A DNA stretch of 64,000 bases from Actinacidiphila cocklensis (GTDB lineage Bacteria; Actinomycetota; Actinomycetes; Streptomycetales; Streptomycetaceae), in assembly GCF_907177275.1 (NCBI RefSeq), contig NZ_CAJSLV010000066.1, positions 1-64,000 of the forward strand, in the 5' to 3' direction. The notes below the pieces were generated by a model. That model was not told where the DNA came from. It did not search any database and saw only the letters and a list, made by a program, of their open reading frames with translations. The translations under genes were made by a program, and so were the position numbers. Below are positions 16,592-26,695 of the stretch, one piece after another (positions within the stretch are counted from its first letter, which is position 1; each line of letters opens with the position of its first letter).

Positions 16592-18052
16592 GTGACGGTT
16601 CAGGAGACGGGTCCGCTGACCACCGAGGCCGGTGCGCCCGTGGCGGACAACCAGAACAGCGAGACCGCCGGTGCGTCCGGCCCGGTCCTGCTCCAGAGCC
16701 AGCACCTGCTGGAGAAGCTGGCCCACTTCAACCGCGAGCGCATCCCGGAGCGCGTGGTGCACGCCCGCGGCGCCGGCGCGTACGGCACCTTCACGCTCAC
16801 CCGTGACGTGTCGCAGTGGACCAGGGCGAAGTTCCTGTCCGAGGTCGGCAAGCAGACCGAGACCTTCCTGCGCTTCTCCACCGTCGCGGGCAACCTCGGC
16901 TCCGCCGACACCGTCCGCGACCCGCGCGGCTTCGCGCTGAAGTTCTACACCGAGGAGGGCAACTACGACCTCGTCGGCAACAACACCCCGGTGTTCTTCA
17001 TCAAGGACGCCCTGAAGTTCCCCGACTTCATCCACACCCAGAAGCGCGACCCGTACACCGGCTCCCAGGAGGCCGACAACGTATGGGACTTCTGGAGCCT
17101 GAGCCCGGAGTCCACCCACCAGGTGACCTGGCTGTTCGGCGACCGCGGCATACCCGCGACGCTGCGCCACATGAACGGCTACGGCTCGCACACCTACCAG
17201 TGGAACAACGAGGCCGGCGAGGTCTTCTGGGTCAAGTACCACTTCAAGACCGACCAGGGGATCAGGAACCTCACCCAGGCCGAGGCCAACCGCCTCGCCG
17301 GCGAGGACCCCGACCACCACCAGCGCGACCTGCGGACCTCCATCGAGCGCGGCGAGTTCCCCTCGTGGACGGTGCAGGTCCAGGTGATGCCGGCGGCCGA
17401 GGCGGCGGCGTACCGCTTCAACCCGTTCGACCTGACCAAGGTGTGGCCGCACGAGGACTACCCGCCGATCGAGATCGGCCGGCTGGAGCTGAACCGCAAC
17501 CCGGAGAACGTCTTCGCGGAGGTCGAGCAGTCCGTCTTCTCGCCCGCCCACTTCGTGCCCGGCATCGGCCCGTCGCCCGACCGCATGCTGCAGGGCCGGC
17601 TGTTCGCGTACGGCGACGCGCACCGCTACCGGGTCGGCGTCAACGCCGACCACCTGCCGGTGAACCGCCCGCACGCCACCGAGGCCCGCACCCACAGCAG
17701 GGACGGCTACCTCTACGACGGCCGGCACAAGGGCGCGCGGAACTACGAGCCGAACAGCTTCGGCGGCCCCGCCGAGACCGGCCGCCCGCTGTGGGAGCCG
17801 GTCGAGGTCTCCGGCGCGACGCAGCACGGCGCCGCGCCCGCGCACGCCGAGGACGACGACTTCGGGCAGGCCGGCACGCTCTACCGGCTGATGTCGGAGG
17901 ACGAGCGGTCGCGGCTGGTGGAGAACCTGTCCGGCTTCATCGCCAAGGTGTCGCGCGACGACATCGTGCAGCGCGCGGTGGACAACTTCCGCCGGGCGGA
18001 CGAGGACTTCGGCAAGCGTCTGGAGGTCGCGGTCCAGGCCCTCCGCGGCTGA
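16592..18052 (+). CDS. katA: monofunctional haem catalase
   Basis: Decomposes hydrogen peroxide. The 486-residue length and motifs match the small-subunit clade 3 catalases: distal His57 in RVVHARGAGAYG, the essential Asn in the NYDLVGNNTPVFFIKD segment near 130, and the haem-ligand Tyr in the RLFAYGDAHRYRVGVN region near 345. GFALKFYTEEGNYDLVG and VWPHEDYPPIEIG are also typical. The GTG start has an AGGGAGAAG ribosome site. CatR control is inferred from the divergent repressor gene and the box over the promoter. A terminator follows. Confidence 0.95.
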   Translation: MTVQETGPLTTEAGAPVADNQNSETAGASGPVLLQSQHLLEKLAHFNRERIPERVVHARGAGAYGTFTLTRDVSQWTRAKFLSEVGKQTETFLRFSTVAGNLGSADTVRDPRGFALKFYTEEGNYDLVGNNTPVFFIKDALKFPDFIHTQKRDPYTGSQEADNVWDFWSLSPESTHQVTWLFGDRGIPATLRHMNGYGSHTYQWNNEAGEVFWVKYHFKTDQGIRNLTQAEANRLAGEDPDHHQRDLRTSIERGEFPSWTVQVQVMPAAEAAAYRFNPFDLTKVWPHEDYPPIEIGRLELNRNPENVFAEVEQSVFSPAHFVPGIGPSPDRMLQGRLFAYGDAHRYRVGVNADHLPVNRPHATEARTHSRDGYLYDGRHKGARNYEPNSFGGPAETGRPLWEPVEVSGATQHGAAPAHAEDDDFGQAGTLYRLMSEDERSRLVENLSGFIAKVSRDDIVQRAVDNFRRADEDFGKRLEVAVQALRG

Positions 18053-18073
18053 CCCGGCGCTTGACCGAGAGGC

Positions 18074-18110
18074 CGAAGGGGCCGGACGCCAAAGGGCTCC
18101 GGCCCCTTCG
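18074..18110 (+). terminator. catalase terminator
   Basis: A perfect 13-bp stem, CGAAGGGGCCGGA (18074-18086) with TCCGGCCCCTTCG (18098-18110) and an 11-base loop, lies 20 bases after the catalase stop. Confidence 0.85.
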
Positions 18111-18142
18111 TCGCGCCGCGGGACAGCCGCAACGACTCGGAG

Positions 18143-18535
18143 CTAGGCGGGGATCGCGGACTTCAGCGGCGCCCAGCAGCGGATGATGTCGCGGACCGAG
18201 ACCACGCCGACCGGATCGCGGCCGTCGAGGACGATCAGATGGCGGAAGCCGCCGTGCAGCATCGCGGTGGCCGCCTCCTCCAGGGTCCACTGGGGGGCGG
18301 CGAAGACGACGTCGGTGGTGGTGTGGGCGTGGGCCGGCTCCTCGTCGGGGCTGAGGCCGGAGCCGATGGCGTTGAGCACGTCGCGCTCGGTCAGAATGCC
18401 CAGTCCGCAGGTGTCGGTGTCGAGGACGATGGCGGCGCCGACACGGCGGGCGGACATCAACTGGGCGGCCTGGCGGAGGGTGTGGGCGGGGCCGATGGTG
18501 AGAACCACCGTGCTCATCGCGTCGCGGACCAGCAT
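18143..18535 (-). CDS. two-CBS-domain protein
   Basis: A 130-residue protein made of a Bateman pair of CBS domains: the first around residues 1-60 (MLVRDAMSTVVLTIGPAHTL; GILTERDVLNAI) and the second about 65-128 (PQWTLEEAATAMLHGGFRHLIVLD; GVVSVRDIIR). Such stand-alone proteins bind adenosine nucleotides and respond to energy state. The family includes Hrp1-like proteins induced in hypoxia in mycobacteria; that parallel is inference. ATG 18535 has AGGAGG eight bases upstream. A Crp-type palindrome lies 37-50 bases before the start. Confidence 0.85.
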   Translation of the reverse strand: MLVRDAMSTVVLTIGPAHTLRQAAQLMSARRVGAAIVLDTDTCGLGILTERDVLNAIGSGLSPDEEPAHAHTTTDVVFAAPQWTLEEAATAMLHGGFRHLIVLDGRDPVGVVSVRDIIRCWAPLKSAIPA

Positions 18536-18571
18536 GGGCAGGCACCTCCTGGTGGTGTGTGCAGCCGTTCC

Positions 18572-18585
18572 GTGAACGGATTCAC
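18572..18585 (-). promoter_or_regulatory. Crp-type palindrome before the CBS gene
   Basis: GTGA-ACGGAT-TCAC (plus strand) matches the core of the streptomycete Crp site (GTG-N8-CAC). A further TTCACAA half-site follows. The same architecture precedes wblE in this window (53771-53784). Confidence 0.5.
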
Positions 18586-18714
18586 AAATTCACAAGCGGG
18601 AGTACTTTCATAGTCACACGCGCCCCTGCAGTGGGCAAGGGGGTGTGCACAGCGAGTAGCCCGCGGTCAGGAACCGCCGAGGTCAGGGATGCGCGGAGGT
18701 CGTGAACCGGACGG

Positions 18715-19512
18715 TCAGGAACCGCCGAGATAGCCGAGGAGGTCCTCGTGCAGCAGCCCGTTGGACGCCGCCGCATTGCCGCCGAAGGGACCGGGCACCC
18801 CGTCGAGCGAGGTGAAGCGGCCGCCCGCCTCCCGGACGATCACGTCGTTCGCGGCCATGTCCCACAGGCTCAGCTCGGGCTCCGCGCAGATGTCGACGGA
18901 ACCCTCGGCCACCATCATGTACGGCCAGAAGTCGCCGTAGCCGCGGGTGCGCCAGCAGTTGCGCGACAGGTGCAGGAAGCCGTCGAGGCGGCCCTGCTCC
19001 TCCCAGCCGCTCAGCGAGGAGTACGCGAACGACGCGTCCTCCAGGCGGCTCACCCCGGAGACGTGCAGCCGGGTCGCGGACAGCAGGCTGCGCCCGGTGA
19101 AAGCGCCGCTGCCCTGCGCCGCCCACCAGCGGCGGCCCAGCGCGGGCGCCGAGACCACGCCGACGACGCCCTCGTCGCCCTGCTCGCCGCGTACCACCAG
19201 CGCGATCAGCGTCGCCCACACCGGCACGCCCCGGACGTAGTTCTTGGTGCCGTCGATCGGGTCGATGATCCAGCGCCGCGGTCCGCTGCCCTGGCTCCCG
19301 TACTCCTCGCCGAGCACCGCGTCCCGCGGTCTGGCCCGACCCAGCTGGCCGCGGATCAGCTCCTCGGCCTCCTTGTCCGCCTCGGTGACCGGGGTCAGGT
19401 CCGGTTTCGTCTCGACCTTCAGGTCGAGGGCCTTGAAGCGGGCCATGGTCGCGGCGTCGGCGGCGTCGGCCAGCACATGGGCCAGCCGCAGGTCGTCGTT
19501 GAAGTCGAGCAT
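18715..19512 (-). CDS. hisN: histidinol-phosphatase, IMPase family
   Basis: A 265-residue inositol-monophosphatase-fold enzyme. Metal-site motifs are GEEYGSQG (near residue 68), the WIIDPIDGTKNYVRG loop (81-95) and LWDMAANDVIVREAGG (near 215). The KNYVRGVPVWATLIALV sequence and actinobacterial context fit HisN, which hydrolyses L-histidinol phosphate in histidine biosynthesis, rather than general inositol phosphatase. The ATG at 19512 is divergent from a TetR gene. It is not in a his operon here, as is usual for hisN in actinomycetes. HisN specificity is an inference from similarity. Confidence 0.82.
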   Translation of the reverse strand: MLDFNDDLRLAHVLADAADAATMARFKALDLKVETKPDLTPVTEADKEAEELIRGQLGRARPRDAVLGEEYGSQGSGPRRWIIDPIDGTKNYVRGVPVWATLIALVVRGEQGDEGVVGVVSAPALGRRWWAAQGSGAFTGRSLLSATRLHVSGVSRLEDASFAYSSLSGWEEQGRLDGFLHLSRNCWRTRGYGDFWPYMMVAEGSVDICAEPELSLWDMAANDVIVREAGGRFTSLDGVPGPFGGNAAASNGLLHEDLLGYLGGS

Positions 19513-19560
19513 GGGCCGAACAGTAGCGCGGCGATGTGCGGCCAGGGCCGACGCGGGACC

Positions 19561-19604
19561 TTGACAGACCCTGGCACCGCGTCAATTCTCCGTAGACGGC
19601 CGTC
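19561..19604 (+). promoter_or_regulatory. tetR-family gene promoter and palindrome
   Basis: TTGACA (19561-19566), 17 bases, AATTCT (19584-19589), then a perfect GACGGCCGTC palindrome (19595-19604) just downstream. The palindrome is a plausible autorepression operator. Confidence 0.45.
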
Positions 19605-19659
19605 CGTCCGCCACACCGCCACCCTCGCGGTGGCCCGGAGGCACCGCCTGGAGGCACCG

Positions 19660-20283
19660 ATGCCTACCGTGCGAGACGCACTCATGGACGCGGCCTTCGC
19701 CGCGCTCGGCGAACGCCCCTGGGAAGCGGTCAGGATGGCCGAGGTCGCGGCGGCCGCCGGGGTGTCGCGGCAGACCCTCTACAACGAGTTCAGCAGCAAG
19801 GACGGCCTGGCCAGGGCGCTGGCCCGGCGGGAGGGCGACGCCTTCCTGGCCGGCGTGGACCGTGCCATGGCCGCCGCCCGCCGCCGCGGCGCCGACGCGG
19901 GGGAGTGCTTCGCGGCCGCCGCGGGCTGGACGCTGCGCGCGGCCCGCCGCAGCCCGCTGATCCGCTCGGCCCTGACCGGCTCACCGCCGCCGGGGCAGCC
20001 CTCCGCGGAACCGCCGCGGCCGCACACCGGAACCGGAGCGGGCACCGGCACCCCGCTCGTTGACGCCGTGCACACCCGTACGGCCGACGCCCTGGTCCGC
20101 GGCTACCCGCGGCTGCGCCCCGAGGACGTCGGCTGGGCCTGCGAGGCGGCGCTGCGCCTCACCCTGTCCTACGTGATCGCGCCGGCCGCCGACGACCGGG
20201 AGTCGTGCCTGCGGATCGCCCAGCTGATCCGCAGCCTGCTGTCCTGGCCGGCAGGACCGCCCGCGCGACCCGCCGGACCCTAG
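19660..20283 (+). CDS. TetR/AcrR family regulator
   Basis: A 207-residue one-component regulator. The N-terminal TetR HTH (residues about 5-50) includes AAFAALGERPWEAVRMAEVAAAAGVSRQTLYNEFSSKDGLARAL. The ligand-binding half has a Pro/Gly/Thr-rich insertion around 110-130 and an otherwise ordinary helical profile. ATG 19660 has GGAGG five bases upstream. A perfect palindrome lies between its promoter and start. Target genes are not evident: hisN is divergent and a peptide ABC transporter is convergent, with a four-base stop-codon overlap (CTAG). Confidence 0.85.
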   Translation: MPTVRDALMDAAFAALGERPWEAVRMAEVAAAAGVSRQTLYNEFSSKDGLARALARREGDAFLAGVDRAMAAARRRGADAGECFAAAAGWTLRAARRSPLIRSALTGSPPPGQPSAEPPRPHTGTGAGTGTPLVDAVHTRTADALVRGYPRLRPEDVGWACEAALRLTLSYVIAPAADDRESCLRIAQLIRSLLSWPAGPPARPAGP

Positions 20284-21986
20284 GCCGTCCACCCCATCGC
20301 GTCGTAGTCCCAGTCGGCCAGGCCCGAGGCGCCGAAGTTCGCCAGGCCCTTGCGGACCGCGAGGATCTGCGGGCGCTGGTACAGCTCGATCGAGTGCACC
20401 TGCTCCCAGATCTTCGCGTCGGCCTGGTTGTACAGGGCCACTGCGGCGGTCGGGTCGGTGGTCCTGGCGGCCTGGCTGATCAGCTGCTGGATCTGCGGGG
20501 TCGAGATCCGGCCGTAGTTGCCGTAGACCTGGGAGGCGGTGGGCGCCTGGAAGGTCGAGTACAGCAGGGTCTGGAAGATCGCGTCGACGTTGCGGAAGCT
20601 CACCAGGTCGAAGGCGCCGGTGTGGACGTACTTCTCGAAGTAGTCGTCGGCCGGGACCGTCTGGATCTTCACCGCGACGCCCGCCTGGCCGAGCTGCGCC
20701 TGCACCAGTTGCGCCTGGTCGGTGGCCGACGAGGTGGCGCCGGCGCTGAGGACGTACTGCAGGGTGAGCTGCTTGCCGTCCTTGGTGCGGGGCTTGCCCG
20801 GGCCGTTGTCCTTCCAGCCGGCGGCGTCCAGCAGCTTCTGGGCGCCTGCCAGGTCGTAGCTGCCCCACTTGCCGCTGTTGTCCTGGTAGCCCTGCTGGTT
20901 GGGCATGAAGAAGTGGTTGCCGAGCGGCTTGACCGGGAAGGGCAGGTCCTTGGAGAAGGCGGCGACGATGCCCTGCCGGTCGATGGCCAGGTCGACGGCC
21001 TGCCGGACGGCGAGGTCCTGGAGCGGGCCGCGGGCGCCGTTGAGGGTGATGTGCACCTCGTCCCAGCGGGCGCCGCTCCTGATGTCGGTGTCAGGGGCCT
21101 TCACCAGCCGCTTGTAGTCCTCGGGCTGGATCGCGGCGGCGTAGTCGATCTCCTTGTTGAGGTACGCGTCGGTGTCCGCCGTGGCGTCGAGCGCCCGGTA
21201 GATGACGGCGTCCAGCTTCGGCTTCGTGCCCCACCAGGCCGGGTCGGGCACGGTCGTGACGGTCTCGGCCGTCTTGTCGTAGCCGCTGACCTTCCAGGAG
21301 TTGCCGGTGACCGGGATCCTGCCGAGCCAGCCCTTGTTGAACAGGTCGGGCGTCGCGATCGTCGCCGCGGGCAGCAGCGGGCGGAAGAGCCGCTTCCAGT
21401 CCGCGTACGGCGTGCTGAAGGTGATCTTCACCTGCTGGTCGTCGGCGCCCCTGGTGACCGCGGAGATCTGCTCGTAGCCGCTGGTGTCGGCGACCCGGTA
21501 GCGGTCGTCGCTGCCGTTCAGCGCCTTCCACTGGGTGGCGAAGTCCTGCCAGCTCAGCTGCTTTCCGTCGGACCACTTCGCCTTGGGGTTCAGTGTGTAG
21601 GTCACGACCTGCGGGCTGGTGGAGGTGACGTCCGCGGAGAGCAGGAAGTCCCTGTCGAGCTGGGAGACACCCTGCGCGTCGTAGTGGAAGAGGCTCGGCT
21701 CGACCTGGGCGACGATGCTCTGGGCGTCACCCTGGTTGCCGTCCACCTGGTAGGAGTTCCACTGCGAGATCCACTGCTGGATGGCCATCTTCAGGGTGCC
21801 GCCCTGCTTGACCTTGCTCGCGGGCTGCGGGTTGATCCCCTGCGCGCCCACCGCGGGCGGCGCGGAGCTCTTCCCGGCGTCCGGTTTCCCGTCGTCGCCC
21901 GAGCCGCCGCTGCACCCGGCGATCAGCATCGTGGCGGAAAGGGCCACGGCGACAGCGGTGACGGGTCTGCCGAACATCCTGGGCAT
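20280..21986 (-). CDS. ABC transporter family-5 substrate-binding lipoprotein
   Basis: A 568-residue lipoprotein. A signal peptide with lipobox (LIAGCSGG, Cys near residue 24) is followed by a Gly/Ser/Asp linker and a complete SBP_bac_5 domain (oligopeptide/dipeptide/nickel class): GGTLKMAIQQWI near 60, YTLNPKAKWSDGKQLSWQDF near 140, AVRQAVDLAIDRQGI near 330 and GAFDLVSF near 455. The ATG 21986 has GGAGGAACC upstream. It is transcribed away from the two permease genes and fused ATPase, a divergent layout that still makes a full importer. Substrate probably a peptide; not decidable from sequence. Confidence 0.88.
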   Translation of the reverse strand: MPRMFGRPVTAVAVALSATMLIAGCSGGSGDDGKPDAGKSSAPPAVGAQGINPQPASKVKQGGTLKMAIQQWISQWNSYQVDGNQGDAQSIVAQVEPSLFHYDAQGVSQLDRDFLLSADVTSTSPQVVTYTLNPKAKWSDGKQLSWQDFATQWKALNGSDDRYRVADTSGYEQISAVTRGADDQQVKITFSTPYADWKRLFRPLLPAATIATPDLFNKGWLGRIPVTGNSWKVSGYDKTAETVTTVPDPAWWGTKPKLDAVIYRALDATADTDAYLNKEIDYAAAIQPEDYKRLVKAPDTDIRSGARWDEVHITLNGARGPLQDLAVRQAVDLAIDRQGIVAAFSKDLPFPVKPLGNHFFMPNQQGYQDNSGKWGSYDLAGAQKLLDAAGWKDNGPGKPRTKDGKQLTLQYVLSAGATSSATDQAQLVQAQLGQAGVAVKIQTVPADDYFEKYVHTGAFDLVSFRNVDAIFQTLLYSTFQAPTASQVYGNYGRISTPQIQQLISQAARTTDPTAAVALYNQADAKIWEQVHSIELYQRPQILAVRKGLANFGASGLADWDYDAMGWTA

Positions 21987-22171
21987 GGGTGGTTCCTCCG
22001 ATCGTCGAACTGCAGCGGCATCGGTGCCCCCACAGGGCACAGCGCCGGCGGTTGACGCTAAACCGCAACCGAGGTCACACGCGCCCCATTGGTAAAGCTG
22101 TCATGGTCTCTTCATGTTGCTGCAACACGCGGACTCCAAGATCGGGGATGAACCCCGAGAGAGGACCCGAC

Positions 22172-23155
22172 GTGCTCGCGTATCTGGCCAGAAGGCTGGG
22201 CTATTACGTGGTGCTGCTGCTGGTGGCCGTCTGCCTGTCGTATGCGCTGGCCGCGACCGCACTCCAGCCGCGGGCGTACTTCGAGGCCCGCCAGCCGCCG
22301 CCGCGGCCCGCCGCCGTCCAGGCGCAGCTCGCCGAACTCGGCATCGACGACCACACCCCGCTCTACGACCGGTTCGGCCGCTGGGCCGCCCACGCGGTGC
22401 GCGGCGACCTCGGCCGGACGATCGACGACACCTCCGTCAGCGACGAGTTCGGCCGCCGGGTCGGGGTCAGCCTGCGGCTGCTGGTCGTCGGCACCGCGGC
22501 GGGCACGGTGGCCGGCATCCTGGCCGGCGCCTGGACCGCGGTCCGCCAGTACCGGCTCTCCGACCGCCTGGTCACCCTCACCTCCTTCCTGCTGCTGTCC
22601 ACCCCGGTCTTCCTGCTCGCCGTCCTGCTCAAGATCGGCGCGATCAGGATCAACCAGGCACTGGGCACCGACCTCATCCAGTTCACCGGCGAGAAGACCC
22701 CCGGCCTGCAAGGCGGTTGGGCCGCACACGCGAGGGACCGGGCGGTGCACCTACTGCTGCCGAGCCTGTCCATCGGCCTGATCACGCTGGCCACCTACAG
22801 CCGCTACCAGCGCAGCACCATGCTCGACGTGCTCGGCTCCGACTACCTGCGCACCGCACAGGCCAAGGGCCTCACCCGCCGCAGGGCGCTGCTGCGGCAC
22901 GGGCTGCGCACCGCGCTGATCCCGATGTCGACGTTCTTCTCCTACAACTTCCTCGCGGTCTTCACCGGCGCCATCTTCACCGAGGCGATCTTCGGCTGGC
23001 ACGGCATGGGGGAGTGGCTGGTCGCCTCGATCGGCAAGGACGACGTCAACTCGGTCGTCGCCGTCAGCACCTTCGCGGCCGTCGTGGTGCTGCTGTCCGG
23101 CTTCGTCGCCGACCTGCTGCACGCCGCACTCGATCCGCGCGTCCGCCACTCCTGA
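22172..23155 (+). CDS. peptide-type ABC permease (DppB/OppB family)
   Basis: A 327-residue inner-membrane permease with six TM helices. The DppB signature at the start is MLAYLARRLGYYVVLLLVAV. The EAA loop lies near 220-245 (DYLRTAQAKGLTRRRALLRHGLR), and FTGAIFTEAIFGWHGMGEW near 270 is typical. I prefer GTG 22172 because GAGAGGA lies six bases upstream; ATG 22148 is in frame but lacks such a site. It pairs with the DppC-type gene 20 bases downstream. Confidence 0.88.
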   Translation: MLAYLARRLGYYVVLLLVAVCLSYALAATALQPRAYFEARQPPPRPAAVQAQLAELGIDDHTPLYDRFGRWAAHAVRGDLGRTIDDTSVSDEFGRRVGVSLRLLVVGTAAGTVAGILAGAWTAVRQYRLSDRLVTLTSFLLLSTPVFLLAVLLKIGAIRINQALGTDLIQFTGEKTPGLQGGWAAHARDRAVHLLLPSLSIGLITLATYSRYQRSTMLDVLGSDYLRTAQAKGLTRRRALLRHGLRTALIPMSTFFSYNFLAVFTGAIFTEAIFGWHGMGEWLVASIGKDDVNSVVAVSTFAAVVVLLSGFVADLLHAALDPRVRHS

Positions 23156-23175
23156 CAGGACCCCACCACACCGCC

Positions 23176-24128
23176 ATGGCAACCGCACCAGAGGCCCTGC
23201 TCGCCGGGGCCGACACCGACGACGGCCTGATGGCCGGGCCGCCCAGCCGGGCCAGGGTCACCCTGCACCGCTTCGCCGCGCACCGCACCGCCGTCGCCGG
23301 CCTCGCCGTGCTGCTGCTGCTGTTCGTCCTCGCCTTCGCGGGGCCGCATCTGACGCGGTGGAGCTACAGCGACATCGACTACACCGCGCTGCGCAGCGCA
23401 CCCTCGGCCCGGCACTGGTGGGGCACCAACAGGATCGGCCAGGACGTCTTCGCGCAGACCGTGCGCGGACTGCAGAAGTCGCTGATCATCGGACTGCTGG
23501 TGGGGGTGGCCGCGACCGGCGGGGCCGCCGTGGTCGGCGCCTGCGCCGGCTACTTCGGCGGCTGGACCGACCGGCTGCTGACCTTCGTCACCGACCTGCT
23601 GCTGATCTTCCCGGGCTTCCTGGTGATATCCGTCGTCTCGCCCCGGCTCAAGGGCGGCGGCTGGCTGGTCTTCGCCTTCCTGCTCGCGTTCTTCGCCTGG
23701 ATGGTCACGGCCCGGGTGGTGCGGTCGATGGCCATCTCGCTGCGGGAGCGCGAATTCGTGCGCGCCGCCCGCTACATGGGCGTGGGGCCGCTGCGGATCA
23801 TCGCCCGGCACATCGTGCCCAACGTGGCGTCCTTCCTCATCATCGACGCGACCATCGCGGTGGGCTCCGCGGTGATGAGCGAGACCGCGCTGTCCTACTT
23901 CGGCTTCGGGGTGCAGCCCCCCGACGTGTCGCTCGGCACGCTGATCGCCGACGGCACCGGCGCCGCGGTCACCTACCCGTGGATGTTCTTCTTCGCCGCC
24001 GGGCTGCTGGTGGTCTTCGTGCTCGCGGTGAACCTGGTCGGGGACGGGCTGCGCGACGCGATCGACCCGACGTCGGACCGGCGCGGCCGCTCCCCGCGGA
24101 CCCGGCGCGGCGGAAAGGCGGCGGCCCG

Positions 24129-24132
<4 letters not shown>
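23176..24132 (+). CDS. peptide-type ABC permease (DppC/OppC family)
   Basis: A 318-residue second permease. OppC N-terminal helix with RFAAHRTAVAGLAVLLLLFVLAF, then HWWGTNRIGQDVFAQTVRG (near residue 82), the EAA loop EFVRAARYMGVGPLRIIARHIVPNV (near 195) and LSYFGFGVQPPDVSLGTLI (near 245). It forms the transmembrane heterodimer with the preceding gene. The stop overlaps the ATPase start (ATGA). Confidence 0.9.
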
Positions 24133-26198
<2,066 letters not shown>

Positions 26199-26208
26199 CG
26201 GCAGGAGG

Positions 26209-26233
26209 GGCGCCGGGCCGCTCGCCCGGCGCC
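26209..26233. terminator. terminator between convergent genes
   Basis: A perfect 10-bp stem GGCGCCGGGC/GCCCGGCGCC with a five-base loop lies between the ABC ATPase and the SMR exporter gene. Confidence 0.75.
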
Positions 26234-26240
26234 GCGCCGG

Positions 26241-26564
26241 TCAGTGCGAGGAGCCGGAGATCTGCAGGCCGATGACGCCCACCACGACCAGCGCGATCGA
26301 GACGAGCTTGAGGGTGGAGACCAGGTCGCCGAGGAAGGCCATGCCGTAGATCGCGGTGCCCGCGGCGCCGATGCCGGTCCACACGGCGTAGGCCGGGCCG
26401 ACGTCGAGCTTCTTCAGCGACAGCGTGAGCAGACCGAAGGAGCCGAGGGCGAAGACGCAGAAGGCGATGGTCGGCCACAGCCGGGTGAAGCCGTGCGACA
26501 GCTTCAGGCAGACCGCGAAGCCGGTCTCGAAGAGACCCGCGACCACCACCAGGAGCCAGGCCAT
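26241..26564 (-). CDS. SMR family exporter, SugE/Gdx-like
   Basis: A 107-residue four-TM small multidrug resistance protein. The essential Glu13 sits in LFETGFAVCLK, the membrane-embedded proton and substrate carboxylate. AYAVWTGIGAAGTAIYGMAFLGD (residues 58-80) is the SMR signature. The GIGAAG motif and the lone single-gene setting resemble the SugE/Gdx branch, whose members export guanidinium, rather than heterodimeric EbrAB pairs. GGAGG precedes the ATG. The leader contains a 9-base tandem repeat (26579-26596) and an inverted repeat GTAGC/GCTAC (26595-26607), but I cannot identify a guanidine riboswitch. Confidence 0.85.
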   Translation of the reverse strand: MAWLLVVVAGLFETGFAVCLKLSHGFTRLWPTIAFCVFALGSFGLLTLSLKKLDVGPAYAVWTGIGAAGTAIYGMAFLGDLVSTLKLVSIALVVVGVIGLQISGSSH

Positions 26565-26695
26565 CGGGCGCCTCCGTTTCGGCTCGTTCGGCTCGTAGCG
26601 CTGCTACCCGCCCGGCTGTCGATCATGTGTGCCGGAAGGTGCGATGTCGATCATCACACAGTGCGCGGGGAAGTGAAGCGGCCCAACGGTACCGG

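Noticed and set aside
23358..24128. 5' part of a 946-codon frame leading into the ABC ATPase
   Set aside because: It is the alternative frame of the DppC-type permease gene. The ATPase begins at ATG 24129 with a conserved N-terminus.
26565..26695. Guanidine riboswitch before the SugE-like gene
   Set aside because: ACGA occurs twice, but the flanking bases do not form the two required stem-loops, and the class I core is not visible. Left as a weak finding only.
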